This document shows positions 46,313-58,877 of a DNA stretch of 64,000 nucleotides, in pieces. This DNA is from Polytrichum commune (taxonomy: Eukaryota > Streptophyta > Polytrichopsida > Polytrichales > Polytrichaceae): assembly GCA_950295325.1 (NCBI GenBank), contig OX485807.1:16517001-16581000 (forward strand), given 5' to 3'. Positions within the stretch are counted from its first letter, which is position 1. Every line of letters begins with the position of its first letter. The notes beneath the pieces were generated by a model that was not told where the DNA came from, did no database searches, and saw nothing but the letters and a program-made list of their open reading frames with translations. The position numbers and the translations under genes are program-made.

Positions 46313-47939
46313 GTCCTACACATGTAACTTATAAGGCCGGCAAACCTATTATATTAAAGTTAGTGACCTATTGTGGACGCCTAGGCACACAACACATACC
46401 ATGATGTTTCTTTAAAGTATAAAAAACCAAGTGGAGGTATGATAACATGATCTATGTGCACACATATGAGGAGATGTGGCACCAAATAACACATCATGAC
46501 ACAGACAAGTGAGCAGAGACCCAATTAAGAAGTGTACATGTGTGATCTATAAAAGTAGGCGGGACCATGGATTTGGCCCAAGGCTAGCCACCCCCCCCCT
46601 TTGAGATGGGTCCCCACCAACATAACTAAAGGTACAAGGGGTATAGTAAAAAAATCTAATCTCAATGTGATTGTGGTTATTTTATCTCAAGTGGGTCCCT
46701 CTAGACTAACTCAAGGTTCTTGATGCTAATTTAGGGGTCATCAGTTCTCAGAAAAGGAGCATGCAAGCTATATTGTAATTGATTATGTTTTCACCTTGGA
46801 TGATGTTGGGGGAGGCCTAGGTCAATGAGGTTGGGTGTCTAGCCATGGCCATGGATTTTTCATGTGTACACTTTATTGAATTGTATAAAACAACATCATA
46901 GGCAAGTGTGGCATGTTCGTTGTGGTCCCATATCCTTGAGGCAATCATAATACCGCAATAAGTCATAACAATGCTTTTTAGTTGTCGTTTGTTCAAAGAT
47001 GTTAGGAGTGTTTAAGAATAATATCCAACGAAGATTGGATTTTTATAAGTATACATGAGAATATATATATATATATATATATATATACCACGAAACCCAA
47101 GCCAAGGGTAAAGTTTCATAAAATCTACCATGTGCCAAAAAGGTGACCACATAGAGACCTTAATATACGTATCACAAGAATTAAAGAAGGAAAAGAACAT
47201 TAAGTTTCAGCATACAAATACTGACACAATACTAAGGACCACTTCACACACAAGCCAAGAGCCGTGACCACAAAATTGTGAGAGCCCAAAAGAAAGTCTT
47301 CAAAGGTTGTTCCAAGACACCTCCAAAATCATGTAGCGTGGTCACAAACCCTCAAGTGTAGTGTGAAGTCATATGTGACTGGGCCCTCAACCAAATGCTA
47401 TTTCAATGAATTTTTATTCATGTGGGTCCTCACACATGATAGAATAGAATAAATGAAAGGTTGTGAGCATTCGGAGTGCCATGGTCTCCTGGTTTTGTGT
47501 TAGGCCTACCTCCAAGAGGTGGTTTTTGAGAACAGTCCAAGTGACCATGAAACATGATCCATTTGATGCCATGTAGGAATCCATGTAGACTTTACTCCAT
47601 CTTGCATTCGCATGCTCCGTTGGTCCCTCAAGCGTAGTGTGAAGCGAACTTGGACCGGCTCCGCCTTTTCCACCAATGAGAGTGCTTGAAGTGTAATGGT
47701 CACAGGCACTCAAGTCCCATGTGTGAAGTTGCCCTTAGAACCCATTTCCCTTTAGTTCCAACCAAGCTAAAGTTATCTCAACAAATGAGTCTCATGTATT
47801 TTGTCTGCATGCATCAAATGAATGAGGCATTGAGGAGAGCGGGAATCATCGCATACAAGCATACCTTTCATCCATCCAACTTAAAAGACTTTACCTCCTC
47901 TACATTTCTCACCGATTCATCTCAAATGACTTGGACCAC
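46313..47939. other. Intergenic spacer
   Basis: AT-rich, with a TA microsatellite at 47061-47087 and two short direct repeats (CCCTCAAG.GTAGTGTGAAG near 47348 and 47626). A 99-codon minus-strand frame at 47414-47713 shows no recognisable family. No gene supported. Confidence 0.4.
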
Positions 47940-48755
47940 ACCGTTTATGGTATTTAGTGTCACATGCGTAATAGTGTCACTTACACTGTCCTAAAACATA
48001 TGCAAGGTTACACTAATGATCAACAACTTCATTTTTAGTGTCATCTCATGACACTTGACGTTCAAGTGCGCTTACTCGTATCCTAGCATGAGTATGTTCA
48101 ATAGATTTTTTGGTGTATGACTATGTTACACAATGGTTTATAAGTTGACTGAAGTGTACACAAATGACACTTGACATTAGTATACTCAAGAATATCTTCC
48201 TCTTGCATACTAAAATGTAAACACATGACACTGGCCATTAGTATGCTCAATAATATCTTCCCCTTGCATACTAAAATGCAACACCATCATCGCAAGTATC
48301 TCAATGTGTTACGCTACATATCATGTTGTAAATAATCTTCACTTTAGGAAGTTACTTATGTTGATGAATAACATCATATTGGCAATCAAGGGACGTGACA
48401 CTTTGAGACTTCTAGGCATCTACACGAAATATGATATATAGTGTCATAAGGTATTTTATGTCGCTATGGTAACTTTTTGGATGACACTTCTTATGAATGA
48501 GTGAACAAATACTGACATGGATGATGGATGAGTTCATCCATTGGCCCAAACCCTACCTTACTCTTGTCAGCAACTTGTGCTGAAATATTGTCTTTGATGA
48601 TTGAATTATGGATGAAGAATCACTTGGTAAGTGATAGTAAATTGAGACACTGTAAATCTATAATCCCCCCAAAAAATTCAAAAGAAATGACAAATAATGT
48701 TGGGTTACCATTTAGTGGTGGTGACACTATACCATTAAATTTATACCACTAATTT
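47940..48755 (-). repeat. Dispersed repeat family F, longest copy
   Basis: About 815 bp. The ends are roughly inverted (GTTTATGGTATTTAGTGTCAC on the left; the right end inverted reads AATGGTATAGTGTCACCACC). The right half matches 11128-11450 inverted and the left-centre matches 35697-36010 inverted. Short internal duplications (CAAGTGTCATGTG-type words) recur. Noncoding, so a nonautonomous DNA element is the likeliest explanation. Confidence 0.75.
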
Positions 48756-48759
48756 TAGT

Positions 48760-49810
48760 TCCATTTTAGAATGACAAAGACCCTTGCAATGGCAAGTCAC
48801 AAAAATCATAACCTCGGTGCTAATGAGGGTTTTATAATATTTTTGACTTCCTAGTTATTTACATGTTTTATTGGCGGGTTCATTTTGAAAATGAAATCCC
48901 AATCAATCGCTTATTTACTCAATGAAAGTGAACATATATATTGGATTTTGGACCTTGAAGGTGAAATGCACTCAATATGGGATTTGTGGATAAGTGGTCT
49001 TCAAGAATGCAAGGGCAATGGTTTTTTTGAAGTCGGGCGGGCGGGCAACAATTTTCGGTCGGGTCCAAAAAATCTAAATTTTTTGGGCGGGTGGCTGCCC
49101 CTGCCCGAATCTACCTCTTCTATAAGTTCATTGGGGGAACTTTAACGTCCCCCGTTAGTGACTCCTCGGTGACTCAAATCCTTATCTTCTTAATGTTATA
49201 AGTTTGGTAGTGTATATATATATATATTATTGTTATCGTGTTGCAGTAATAATAATTCCATACCATGCAACCATACCTAGGTAATACCTATTCATGCTGA
49301 TTGATTAGATACCTAGCTATAGGAGACCTAACTTAGATGGATGATCTCTACAAGGGCCATTTGGATGAATAGGAATGTATTGTATGCATACGAGGGTACC
49401 TCTCATCCATCCAATACAAATATTGGATCCCTTTATTGAGGTTTTGTGGTCAATTCATCTTCAATGATTTGGACTGGATTAATTTGGGGTCTTTATAAAG
49501 CTAATTCTAGTGTCAAATCAATTAAGCTTAATAGCATCCAGGATGAATGATTTTAGAGTTTTTGTTTATGTTGGATGAATGAGAGGTGCACTCCGTACGC
49601 AAATGATTCTTCCTTTTAGAATAAGTTGGTTGTTGATTCATCCCAACTTAAGTTCATTAGATGAACTTGGGGCCTTTGACATTTATTTAGGGATGACTTT
49701 AGCTTAAAGTATTAATTTCTAGGCTCTACAATATTGATTGGCGTTTTCAACTTCCCCTTCCATGGGTCATCTTCCTCTTCGGTAGGTATTGTGAACATTG
49801 AGGTAGACGA
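48760..49810. other. Intergenic spacer
   Basis: AT-rich with a TA microsatellite near 49211-49229. No gene, RNA or clear repeat boundary recognised. Confidence 0.4.
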
Positions 49811-49814
49811 GTCT

Positions 49815-50220
49815 TAAATGGTCACTTTTTTCTTCTAGCTAGCCCACTTCTCCTAGGATATGAAATACACTAATAGTATAAGATGGTTAGCAAATTCAAA
49901 TTGAGGCCGTAGCCACTTTCCGAGTCATAATTCTCAAAGCTCGTGTGAACGTCTTGTTCATCATCAATGTGAAGATCTCATGCTCATCAAATGGTCATAT
50001 AGGTGCCCCCCAACCCCAAAATAAAATAGAATGAAATAAGTAGTGTGCATTTATATTTAAATTATGTTGACTAGAATGACTATCATGTTTGAGCACGCAA
50101 TCCAACCTCTTATAAAACACAAGTCCTTTTAGTATCCATTCTTGGTGTGACACCAAAGCACATATGAGTACCACTCAAATATAGGTGTCCGATTAAGATA
50201 AGTAACTGAATTCAGCATGT
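49815..50220 (+). repeat. Dispersed repeat family A, copy 4
   Basis: Has TAGCCCACTTCTCCTAGGAT, TAGCAAATTCAAATTGAGGC, GTTTGAGCACGCA and TACCACTCAAATATAGGTG. The stretch ending GAATTCAGCATG is the uninterrupted counterpart of the MITE-split site at 29525. Confidence 0.7.
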
Positions 50221-50257
50221 CTACCTTAATCCCAATCAGTGTCTTGGGAGGTTTTTA

Positions 50258-51112
50258 AGCATAATCGGTTGAGATCCTAGTGTTTCCAAGTCCAACCAAT
50301 ATGATTACATATTGACATCTTCGGTTTTGCTTTATGCATTTAAACTATAGTAGAGGCGCCTATTCTTGATCAGCACCCCATCAACAATATTCTATAGGGT
50401 TCTAGAAATTTGATAAGGTTAGGACCGAATCTCATATAGGCTGGAACCATATTTCGATCAAGCTGGAACTAATAATGCCATGACACATGTCCTGGTTTTG
50501 AGTGCTAAAGGAGGAATGAGAGGTTATAATGGCAGACTATAAACATTGGTTTTATGTTCGAACCATTTTTTGGCTTCAACAGTTCACAATAATTTCAATT
50601 TAAGGAATAAAATCACCAAAAAATATGCAGACCTCCTTATTTCTATCTTCCTACACGGGGAAAATTTTGCACCGCCTTATACTTCTCCATATATAGCAAA
50701 GAATCTCTTAAGTGATCAATTATGGACACTTCTACTCTATCTTCTCTAGTTTTTCTAAAATGATCGACAATTTTCCTAAGACCTTGAATTCCAACCGGTG
50801 ATCTCTTAAAGTCAACCAGTTCATCTATATCTAACAGTTGATTCTCCCCGTCCATTAATGATCCTAGTAAAATAAGGTTGCTGGTCCGCTAGATCCAATG
50901 AACATGGAGAGCCAACCGGTAGTTACAAAATGAACCAGTTGAGATTGAGAAATAACCGATTGAAGTTGAAGACTCCAAGAAAATCACCGATCATTTTAGA
51001 GGAATCTATAGAACATACCTCAAATTAAGTAAAGAAGAATTGAAAGATGTCAACATGCATGTAACCGGTTGAACTTGGAAACAACTAGGATCTCGACCGG
51101 TTATGCCCCCAA
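50258..51112. mobile_element. Head-to-head pair of family C repeats (fold-back arrangement)
   Basis: A plus-orientation copy lies at 50258-50348 and continues at 50735-50862, split by about 390 bp of unrelated sequence. A minus-orientation copy lies at 50905-51112. Their CCGGTT/AACCGG words and TCTAAAATGATCG blocks are inverted relative to each other, so the transcript of the pair could fold. Confidence 0.65.
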
Positions 51113-51322
51113 ATAAAACCTCCCTGGACTACTGGGCTGGGGCCTGGGCCCTGGACCCCTCCTCTGGTAAATTCAACACGAAAACTCCCGAAACCCCACC
51201 ACATTTTGTACAGCCGGTGTATGATGAGGTTGAAGGAATGTTGAACTTCGAGGCCATCCACCAAGAATGAATCTCCACGCAAGCCCATGATTTAGGAAGC
51301 ATCAACATCAGGAAGTTTGTTC

Positions 51323-51614
51323 CATATATATATATATATATTTTTTATAGTATGCATATATACATATATATACTATATATATATACACAAGACTGCTCAC
51401 GACTGATACGAAACGTGGTGGTAATCGATCAAAATCATGAAAAATGCCACCCCCAAGATTCGGATCATGAGCAAGTGCGCTCCATAAAAGTTGCTCTTTG
51501 CACCAAAATGTCGGCACATTCAAAGTGAGGTAAGGTCGACGAGCTTATGACGGTTGCTCTTCTGATGTGCAATATATTCTAGGGTTTCTTCAAAGAAAGA
51601 AAGAAAGAAAGAAA
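51323..51614. repeat. AT- and GAAA-microsatellites
   Basis: TA tract at 51323-51341 followed by further TATATA blocks to about 51385, and a GAAA tract at 51592-51614. Confidence 0.85.
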
Positions 51615-52419
51615 TGAATCGATTTGCATCTAGTATTGCATGAAATCAAATGTCATCTCAATTTGTGACAATTTTCCAAACTGTTAATAATGCGAACTTT
51701 TGAACTGATTATTTAGGTGTGATTGAATAATGTAATTGTTCAATGGGCGTTGAGTATTGATTTTTTGACTGTTCAAACATCACAAACTTTTAGAGGTTAA
51801 ATTATTAGTACGTAAAAGTTGTCAAACATCAAAGTTACATCATAAATGTTAATTGATGTAGTGAAAGTCACATTACCTTGTTTAAAGTGTTCTAGTATGA
51901 TTATGTGCCACTTTATGATAGTACAAGGTCAATTCTTACACTAAAATAATGCATTATCATGTGATAATTATATTATACACCATCAAGGTTTAGAAGTACA
52001 TTATATACCAACATTTGAAAGTTTGTGATGAATTAATGCGCCATCGTATTGTTCTTTTGAATGATAACATAAACATTTCTTTTGAGGAGGATATTCAGCC
52101 ACTTCATGACCCAATAATAAGTGTTTGAATTTAAAGACATGTTTGTCTTGCACACTCCACCACATGATTCATGAAATGTGAGTTCCTTTATGGAGAAGCT
52201 TGAGGAGCTCTTCAAGGCTTATGGTGATAAGCATGCCCAATAGGATTACATATCTTAATTGAACACCTAAATTTGAGTGAGGAGTGATTGATGTGGATCT
52301 ACAAATGGACACTTAAAAGACATGTGTTTAACACAGATTGGACTACATGTTCAAGGATTGTTAACCATTAGATTGGTTCAATTGTAAATATGATTGAGAG
52401 GGCATGTATGATTAGGTAA

Positions 52420-52640
52420 GAAGAAAGAAATGCTCACTTTGACAATGAATAAGATGTTCACATCGGCTCCAAAACGTATGAGGAAATCGACAATGGCCTT
52501 GATTTGGATTTGTTGATAAATTTATGCAAATTGTGTGTTGGCAAATCTTAGGAGAAGTGGATTTTATCAAAAAAAAAACCCCCCAATAGTAACCATTAAA
52601 GACCCATCTAACAACATTTTGTGTATTATGCACTTTGATG
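52420..52640 (-). repeat. Dispersed repeat family A, copy 5 (inverted)
   Basis: Reverse-complemented it reads CCACTTCTCCTAAGATTTGC, TCCAAATCAAGGC, TTTTGGAGCC, ATCTTATTCATTGTCAAAGTG, the order seen in the plus-strand copies. Confidence 0.65.
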
Positions 52641-52649
52641 TTTCATTCA

Positions 52650-54271
52650 CTTGTTTATAGATTTTTTAATGTGTGCACAAACCATAAATGGAATGATAAG
52701 ATCCATTGGATATGATAAAATACAAAGTCAAAGGGCATCACAAGAACTCCCTTAATCCCAAGGAAAAAGCTCAGAACTAATTAGCCTAGTGGCCATTCTA
52801 TTTTCTCAATCTACCTTTGTCATCCTGATCTGCTGCAAAGGAGCTGATCAAGAGCTGATCAAAACTCACAATATAATCTATGCTTTACAGGAAAATAGAA
52901 ACGAAACAACATAACATTGTTAAGCTTCTTATGAGGCGACCCTTTGACGAGGAATAAAAAGTGCATTCTTGTACCAAGATCGATCACTGGTCAGCTTTCA
53001 CGGAAAGCACAAACTTTCCACTTCAGTTCTTCCAATTCCACTAAGTTTGCAAGATATTTTTCCTTTTTCCCAATTTAGAAGATGCACAAACTGAACTAAC
53101 CACCCAAAACGTGCAATATATCCATTACGCTCCATACGGTGATCACAAAGTTTGTCATCCGCAACTATTTCCAATCGTGCTAAGCTGCTATTGTGTGTAC
53201 AGAGAAAAATTGAACCCAAGGATCAACCGAAATAATACTATAATGGGAAGACTAGTAATTGCTTGTTAGACCCTGAGAACTCCAGTTAGGGGTAGACTGT
53301 GGCTCCACTTCCCACAGGAACTAACTGGTGCCGCGATCCCACTCTCGAACTTACAAAGATAGATAGCATCTTCAACTACGATTTTTCAAGTGGAACACGA
53401 AATGCAAAATTAGGACTGCATTTACACCCTTATATTCTTATTCAATATCAAGATGTATCATAGGATACTCACAAACTGTTCAAAGAAGTTGGAATTCCAA
53501 CCAGAGTACATCTACAGAGTAGACTGCAAATCAAAGTAGCAACTGCCTGACGGTGTTCAAGAAAACATGAGATGCTGGAGGCTATCACACTGAAGAAAGA
53601 AAAATTGATTGGGAGGCCAATCACAAAAACATTGACCTAATGAATGTCTTCTGATAACCCTCTTCCAACATTTCCTGCAGTTCAGAAGCTAAACTGACTC
53701 AGTGAAGACAAGTTATTCAGCCATCACTCAGCCACTCATTTAATCACACCTGGTACCTTTGGGAGAGGAGGTACAACTAGTGTCAGGCATTGAAATTAAT
53801 CTGGCAGAAGGAATTCAAGACCTGGAAGTTATTTGAATATTAATTGGTCTACACGAGCTAGATTACTCGACGTGGTCATATGTTGTGCTGCTCCTCCTCG
53901 TCCTTGACTATCGTTGATGTGCACAATTGTGGACATATAATATATTTTGCAGTGGCCATGTATCGAATCTACCCTGTCAGGGGCTTCATCTTCTTCCAAA
54001 TAGTGATGTCCATCCATCTTTCTTACACATAATTTATCTCCACAAATACGGGTCATGTAACCTGGAAATAAATGATTTGAAGGTATCGGTACTCCATTCA
54101 CCTGCAGTCAACATCTAACCTGCCTACAGTTTTACTTTAAACCATCCGAGAGGGATATGGGAGCTCATTTTGTACACAATCTTAAAATCTCGAGTTGAAT
54201 TTCTAGGGATAGCCTTGTGGGATTGAGAAAATTTTAGGGATCGGCCAGCCAGGAAGATGATGATTTCAAAC
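52650..54271. other. Region downstream of the AP2/ERF gene
   Basis: More balanced composition than the spacers around it. It may include 3' UTR or further noncoding exons of the AP2/ERF gene. Two minus-strand frames (53829-54101 and 52998-53219) are open but resemble no family I know. No feature can be firmly called. Confidence 0.3.
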
Positions 54272-56985
54272 TTAATGCACTCTCATGGGCGCCTGCGCGA
54301 CCTGCGCAGCTCGAGAATCTCTTCGCCGTGACCCAGACATGCTCCCAAAATCCCGTGCAGCTGCAGCTCGATCGGCGGCTCTTTGCGCGAGCTCCTTGGT
54401 CCTCGCGAACCGCGTTTTCTCATCCATTGTCTCCCTGCGGGGCTCAAGCATGCGGAGAAAGCTGGGCGAGTCGGGGAAGTTGAAATTCTCGGCTTCTTGA
54501 TCCTCTTTCCAGAAATATACACCCACCTGCACAGACCAGTGGACAGGGAGATTTTGGGCAACATTGGTCGAGATTCTAGTGTTCCAAAGTCCAACCAGTT
54601 ACATGTTGATTTCTTTCAGATTTTGTTTATTGATTTAAGGCATATTCTATGTATTCCTCTTAAATTATTGGCAGTTTGCCTACAATCTTGAACTTGAACT
54701 GGTAATATCTCAAACTCCGCTGGTCCATCTGTAACTAGCAGACGGATCTTCCCGTTCATAAGTTGATAAGCACATACGAAGCAAAGCCAGGTCAGTTACT
54801 AATTAAAGATTAACGGAGTTATTAGTGCAACTCCAATGGTCTCTAGGAAATGATTCTCTCAGTAATCGGCTTTCTAGGTTTCTTTAAGGCAAGACCCCAT
54901 GTCTGATTCCCATCCACAAAGCCCATATATTTTCAAATTCTTATTGCCCACCCACTATTGAGAGAGAGGGAAACCTCTAAACCGCTTCCCACCCTCAATA
55001 TTTGAGGAACAAAAGACTATAGAGGGTCGTCTCTCTCTCTTTCAATCATCGATTGCCAATGAAGATTTATGTCTGTATGGACTTTAGGCGTGAGATGAGC
55101 ATGCGGCATTGCCCCAAAAAATTTGGTAACTGATTATTGAGAGAACTATTTTAGAATGTAGCTCTTAAGCTTCAGAAGATTGTTCTGTGGGACCAGGAAT
55201 CAAAGGCACTTTGACGCAAGCATCAAAATTCTTGTAAAAAACCGGTGTGTTATTTTCAGCCTTAAACTAAGTTTGTCTGGAGTTCGCATGTCATAAAGTA
55301 GGCTCCTACTGGGGTGAGGACTAAGAAGAGCTTGCCACTTGAATATGCTCGACATTCATTTCTAGAAATAAGAACCCAATTCTTGAAGATATGCTTTTTT
55401 CCATCTAAATGGAATAGCAACGACCTCACAAAGCTTGAGAATGATATGCTCTTCGCAACTTCTCTGACATGCATCTAGAATTAAATGCGAGTAATAGTGA
55501 AGGTGGTGATGAGCTCGAGTAAGAGTTGACAACAAGGGTAGAGAGGTGTAGAAAAGAGGACGTGCAATTCAAGCCTCGATTTTGGAAAGCCTTTCCATCT
55601 TATGATAGGTTCGTAATGAGGTGAGGACTCGATTCTTGGAGATATTGAGTCTACATAGAAACGGAAGGATCTCACAAGGCTTAAGAATAATGCTATGGTG
55701 GTGTTCAAAAGATCATTGACACCTGCTGTGGCTTGCACCTAGAATCTAATGCCAGTGAGTGATTGATAAGACGGCGAATCTGAGCTCGAGTTAGAAGGGA
55801 AAATGGCAACAAAGGTGGAGAGGTCTAGCCTTAATTTGACAATGTGTGAAGGCTCTAGATAGGCTCTTAATGGGGTGAGGAACTTTGAACTACTGTGACT
55901 TGCACCTACGATACAATGTGAGTTAGTGATGGATAAGATGGTGAATCTGAGCTGGAGTGAGAAGGGAAGGTGACAACAAGGGTGTAGGAAATCTGAGAAT
56001 GTGTGAAGGCTTTAGATTTAAGGCTCTTAATGGGGTGAGGACTAAGAGGATGCGACTTCACTATGCTTTATTTTTGTAGACATTTTTCTGAGTCCTAGAT
56101 AGAAAGGTAACGAGCACGCAAGGTTTAAGCATGCCATTATGGTGGTGTTCACAACATCATTGACAACTTCTGTGCCATGCACCTAGAATTGAATGCGAGT
56201 GAGTGAATAATGAGATGCTGAATATGAGCTGGAGTGGGAAGGAGTGTGACAACCAAGGTGGACAGGTCTAGAGAAGAACACAATGTGCAATTTCAAGCCT
56301 TAATCTGAGAATGTGTGAAGGCTCTTAATGGGGTCAGTAACAGGAGCTTGCCACTTCACTATGCTTGATTCTTGGAGATAAGTATCCTGAATCTAAGAGA
56401 AAGGGAACGAGATCACAAGGCTTAAGAATGATGTTACGGTCGTGTTCACGAAATCATCGACAACTGCCACCAAGAATTGAATGTGAATGAGCGATAGATA
56501 AGATGGTAAATCTGAGCTGGAGTGGGAAGGGCAGGTGACAACAAAGGTGTAGGAAAGAGATGGAGGAGGGGAGCGGAGCTTACATCAAAGGCGCGGGCTG
56601 CTTCCTCCGGAGTGCCGAAGGAGCCCAGCCAGATCTTTTTCTTCTTGTGGTTGGTGTACAAGCCCACGGTGGGACGAATCTCCGACACCCAGCGGCCAGT
56701 CTTGTCCAGCTGCCGCACACCCTTGAATCGAGGCGGCTGCCGCTCCGGCTCCTCAATCTCGTCGAACATGATCAGGTTCACCTCGCCTGGAAGCCCTGCC
56801 GAGATCAGGTTCTCGAAGTGCTTGATCCTCGCCGCCCGCACGGCAGCCTTGAAGTTCTTCCATGCTCCTGTCACACTCGACACCTTCCACCATTTCGACC
56901 CCACCTTCTTCCCAGCCTTCGTCGACGTCGGCTTCTCCACCTCGGCCTCCTCCACTTTCATCGTCCCCGACTCCTCCATCCCCAA
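54272..56985 (-). CDS. AP2/ERF-domain transcription factor, intron inside the AP2 domain
   Basis: A nuclear DNA-binding regulator with one AP2/ERF domain. Exon 1 is 56985-56584 and exon 2 54526-54272, both phase 0, GT-AG, total 218 residues. The domain spans about 87-153: FKGVRQLDKTGRWVSEIRP (the beta-strand DNA-contact half), then KKIWLGSFGTPEEAARAFD, the intron, and VGVYFW...NFNFPDSPSF. The C-terminus is a Glu/Arg/Ala-rich helix-forming tail. Before the domain lies a basic region (KWWKVSSVTGAWKNFKAAVR). Most angiosperm ERF genes lack introns in the domain, so this split gene and the long GLYTNHKKK insertion suggest a divergent ERF-like subgroup rather than classic ERF/DREB. The 2057-bp intron is filled by tandem repeats and a family C repeat. 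Its targets cannot be told from sequence. Confidence 0.9.
54549..54765 (+). repeat. Dispersed repeat family C, copy in the AP2/ERF intron
   Basis: ATTTTGGGCA..ATTGGTCGAGATTCTAGTG, CAAAGTCCAACCAGTTACAT, CTTGAACTTGAACTGGT and CTGGTCCATCTGTAACTAGC follow the order of the other copies. It begins about 20 bp upstream of the exon 2 acceptor in transcript terms. Confidence 0.7.
55495..56545. repeat. Tandem repeat array in the AP2/ERF intron
   Basis: Five units marked by GAGCT[C/G]GAGT near 55511, 55782, 55949, 56226 and 56514. Full unit spacing is about 271-288 bp and one unit is shortened to 167. Each unit also holds AATGCGAGT-like, GACAACAAGGGTG-like and AAGGCTCTTAATGGGGT blocks. The last unit ends within about 40 bp of the exon 1 donor. 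Confidence 0.8.
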
Positions 56986-56999
56986 CCAACCAAACTACA

Positions 57000-57715
57000 C
57001 CACCGATAATAGTCACTGCACAACCAATGCTGCTGCTGGCAACAAAACTCGCCCAAACTCCCTGGAGCAACAAAACAAAATACCCTAAACCCTCCTGTTG
57101 AATATCCACCCGCCGCAGCCTCACCCTCGCAAATCAGCAGCAGGGCTCACGATTCAAGACGTAGCTAGCCGCTTACCAAAACTCCTCGACATCAACACTT
57201 GAATGCAGAGTCAACACATGAACCACAACTCCACAAGGCTAGCTGATTCCCTCCTACTCGTGATGATGCCCCGTCGCGACGTAACCTCGCAAATTCGCAC
57301 GGCCTCACAATTCACGCACGTAGCTGCTTTACACGAGAAACTGTGCACCATCTACTTTACACTCGATCGAATGCCCACCTGATTCATCAACACTCGAAAC
57401 CAGGAATCCACCGGGCTAAGCTTAGATGAGTTTAAGACAGGCAAATTCTGGGAAGTTCGGTTGCTTGCTTGATCTGTTCCCACATGTTACAGGCTGGGTG
57501 CAGGAACCATATCCCTGACTTACTAGCTACAAACTCGCCGCTTTCTCATCATCCAGATGAGCTCAAAGTGGCAATTAGCGCTGGATTAAAAGTAGTAGCA
57601 AGTTCAAAGCGGGTCGCATCTATTTTTGGCAAGCATCTGTTGAAAAGCGGCACTGGAATTTGCCGGGCATCGCAGAGCATCACCGTCGCGAGACCAATTT
57701 CGCCGTGCTCGCCTC
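57000..57715. other. Upstream region of the AP2/ERF gene
   Basis: Balanced base composition, presumably 5' UTR and promoter of the minus-strand AP2/ERF gene. A minus-strand frame at 57549-57782 is open but unrecognised. No TATA box or other motif could be assigned with confidence. Confidence 0.35.
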
Positions 57716-57719
57716 CGAA

Positions 57720-57919
57720 TACACTGTTTTGTCTAATTACTGTGGGTTCCCATTCCGAGTTCCTGTAGTCGTTTCTTCCCAACTAAGTCATATCATAATC
57801 TTCGGTGTATATACTAACCACTTATGTTATTTCAGTAGAAAAAATAATGCTCCCAATAAAATGTTACGGCGATCAAAAATTCCAAATGGCAACCCACAGT
57901 AATTAGACAAAACAGTGTA
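57720..57919. mobile_element. MITE, TA-flanked, CACTGTTTTGTCTAATTACTG termini
   Basis: The left end TACACTGTTTTGTCTAATTA is repeated perfectly in inverted form at the right end (TAATTAGACAAAACAGTGTA), and pairing continues through CTGTGGGTT. It is 200 bp, noncoding, bounded by TA and lies about 735 bp upstream of the AP2/ERF start codon. The near-perfect arms suggest a young insertion. Confidence 0.85.
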
Positions 57920-58877
57920 GTTGTGATGCATGCGCCCCAGCGACGCTCTGGGAGTGCACTTGCGAACGCGTTGGGAACGTTCAGGGAGCTTTGGGGACTT
58001 GTGGGGAACCCCTTTGGGAGCTTTGGGAGCTTTGGGAGCACCACACCAGTAGGCTTAGAAAGTGGGGGGAACCAAAGGCAACTTTGTCCATTACTTCATA
58101 AATGCGGCAGTCCATTGTGAAACATGTGCATTACTTCACTTTCATGTCTGCCAAAATCTAGGATTTAGGTGAATTTGGACAACACCCTTGTCCAAAATGG
58201 ACAAAATTGGTATTAGGTAATTTGGATCTTTTATGGGTTCGGAAATAAGCAAGCAATTCTTGGAAATGTGAGCATTTGAGCTTCAAGTAACGTGATTTGT
58301 ATTCTTCATGTAGTCATAATGTAGTTGATGGTACATGATGTGCGCAAACCTTTAAATTGGCACCCTAGTGGAGATATTATAGTGGGCATGCAACCATAGT
58401 CCAATCTGGAATTGGGCAAAAAAAATATGGAATTATCTAAATACTAGATACAACACCTATGAGAAATTTCCACCGGCAATACATGAATATTACACAATTA
58501 TATGGGGCTTAGAACTAAAGCATACGATGAAACTCTAATTATACACACTTAGGTCAAATCGTCACTGTAGATATGTAGTTTTCACAAATCACACAATGTA
58601 CATACAACTAAAACATATTGACAACAATAAGTGCAGTTGTGTCTAAATATAGAGATTTTCTGGCCATTTCTATCAAAAGGTCCACTAATGGAACGGGGAT
58701 AGAACTGCATGTATGCAATTTCAATATGTCCAAATACCATGCATAAGTCTAGATTTACTTAATTATACCTACTAGACAAAATGTTCTCCTTTGGTGGTTA
58801 CTTGAGTAGGAACCCACCATGGTGATACTATTATAACTTCTAACTTATTATTTTTATGGTGTCACGACTCTTTGAAG

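Noticed and set aside
47414-47713. 99-codon minus-strand ORF that reads like protein
   Set aside because: No family recognised, no splice partners, and it overlaps short direct repeats. Too weak to call.
56522-57124. ORFs of 188, 149 and 123 codons over the AP2/ERF first exon
   Set aside because: They are other-frame or antisense shadows of exon 1 and its upstream region; the AP2 domain lies in the minus-strand frame used here.
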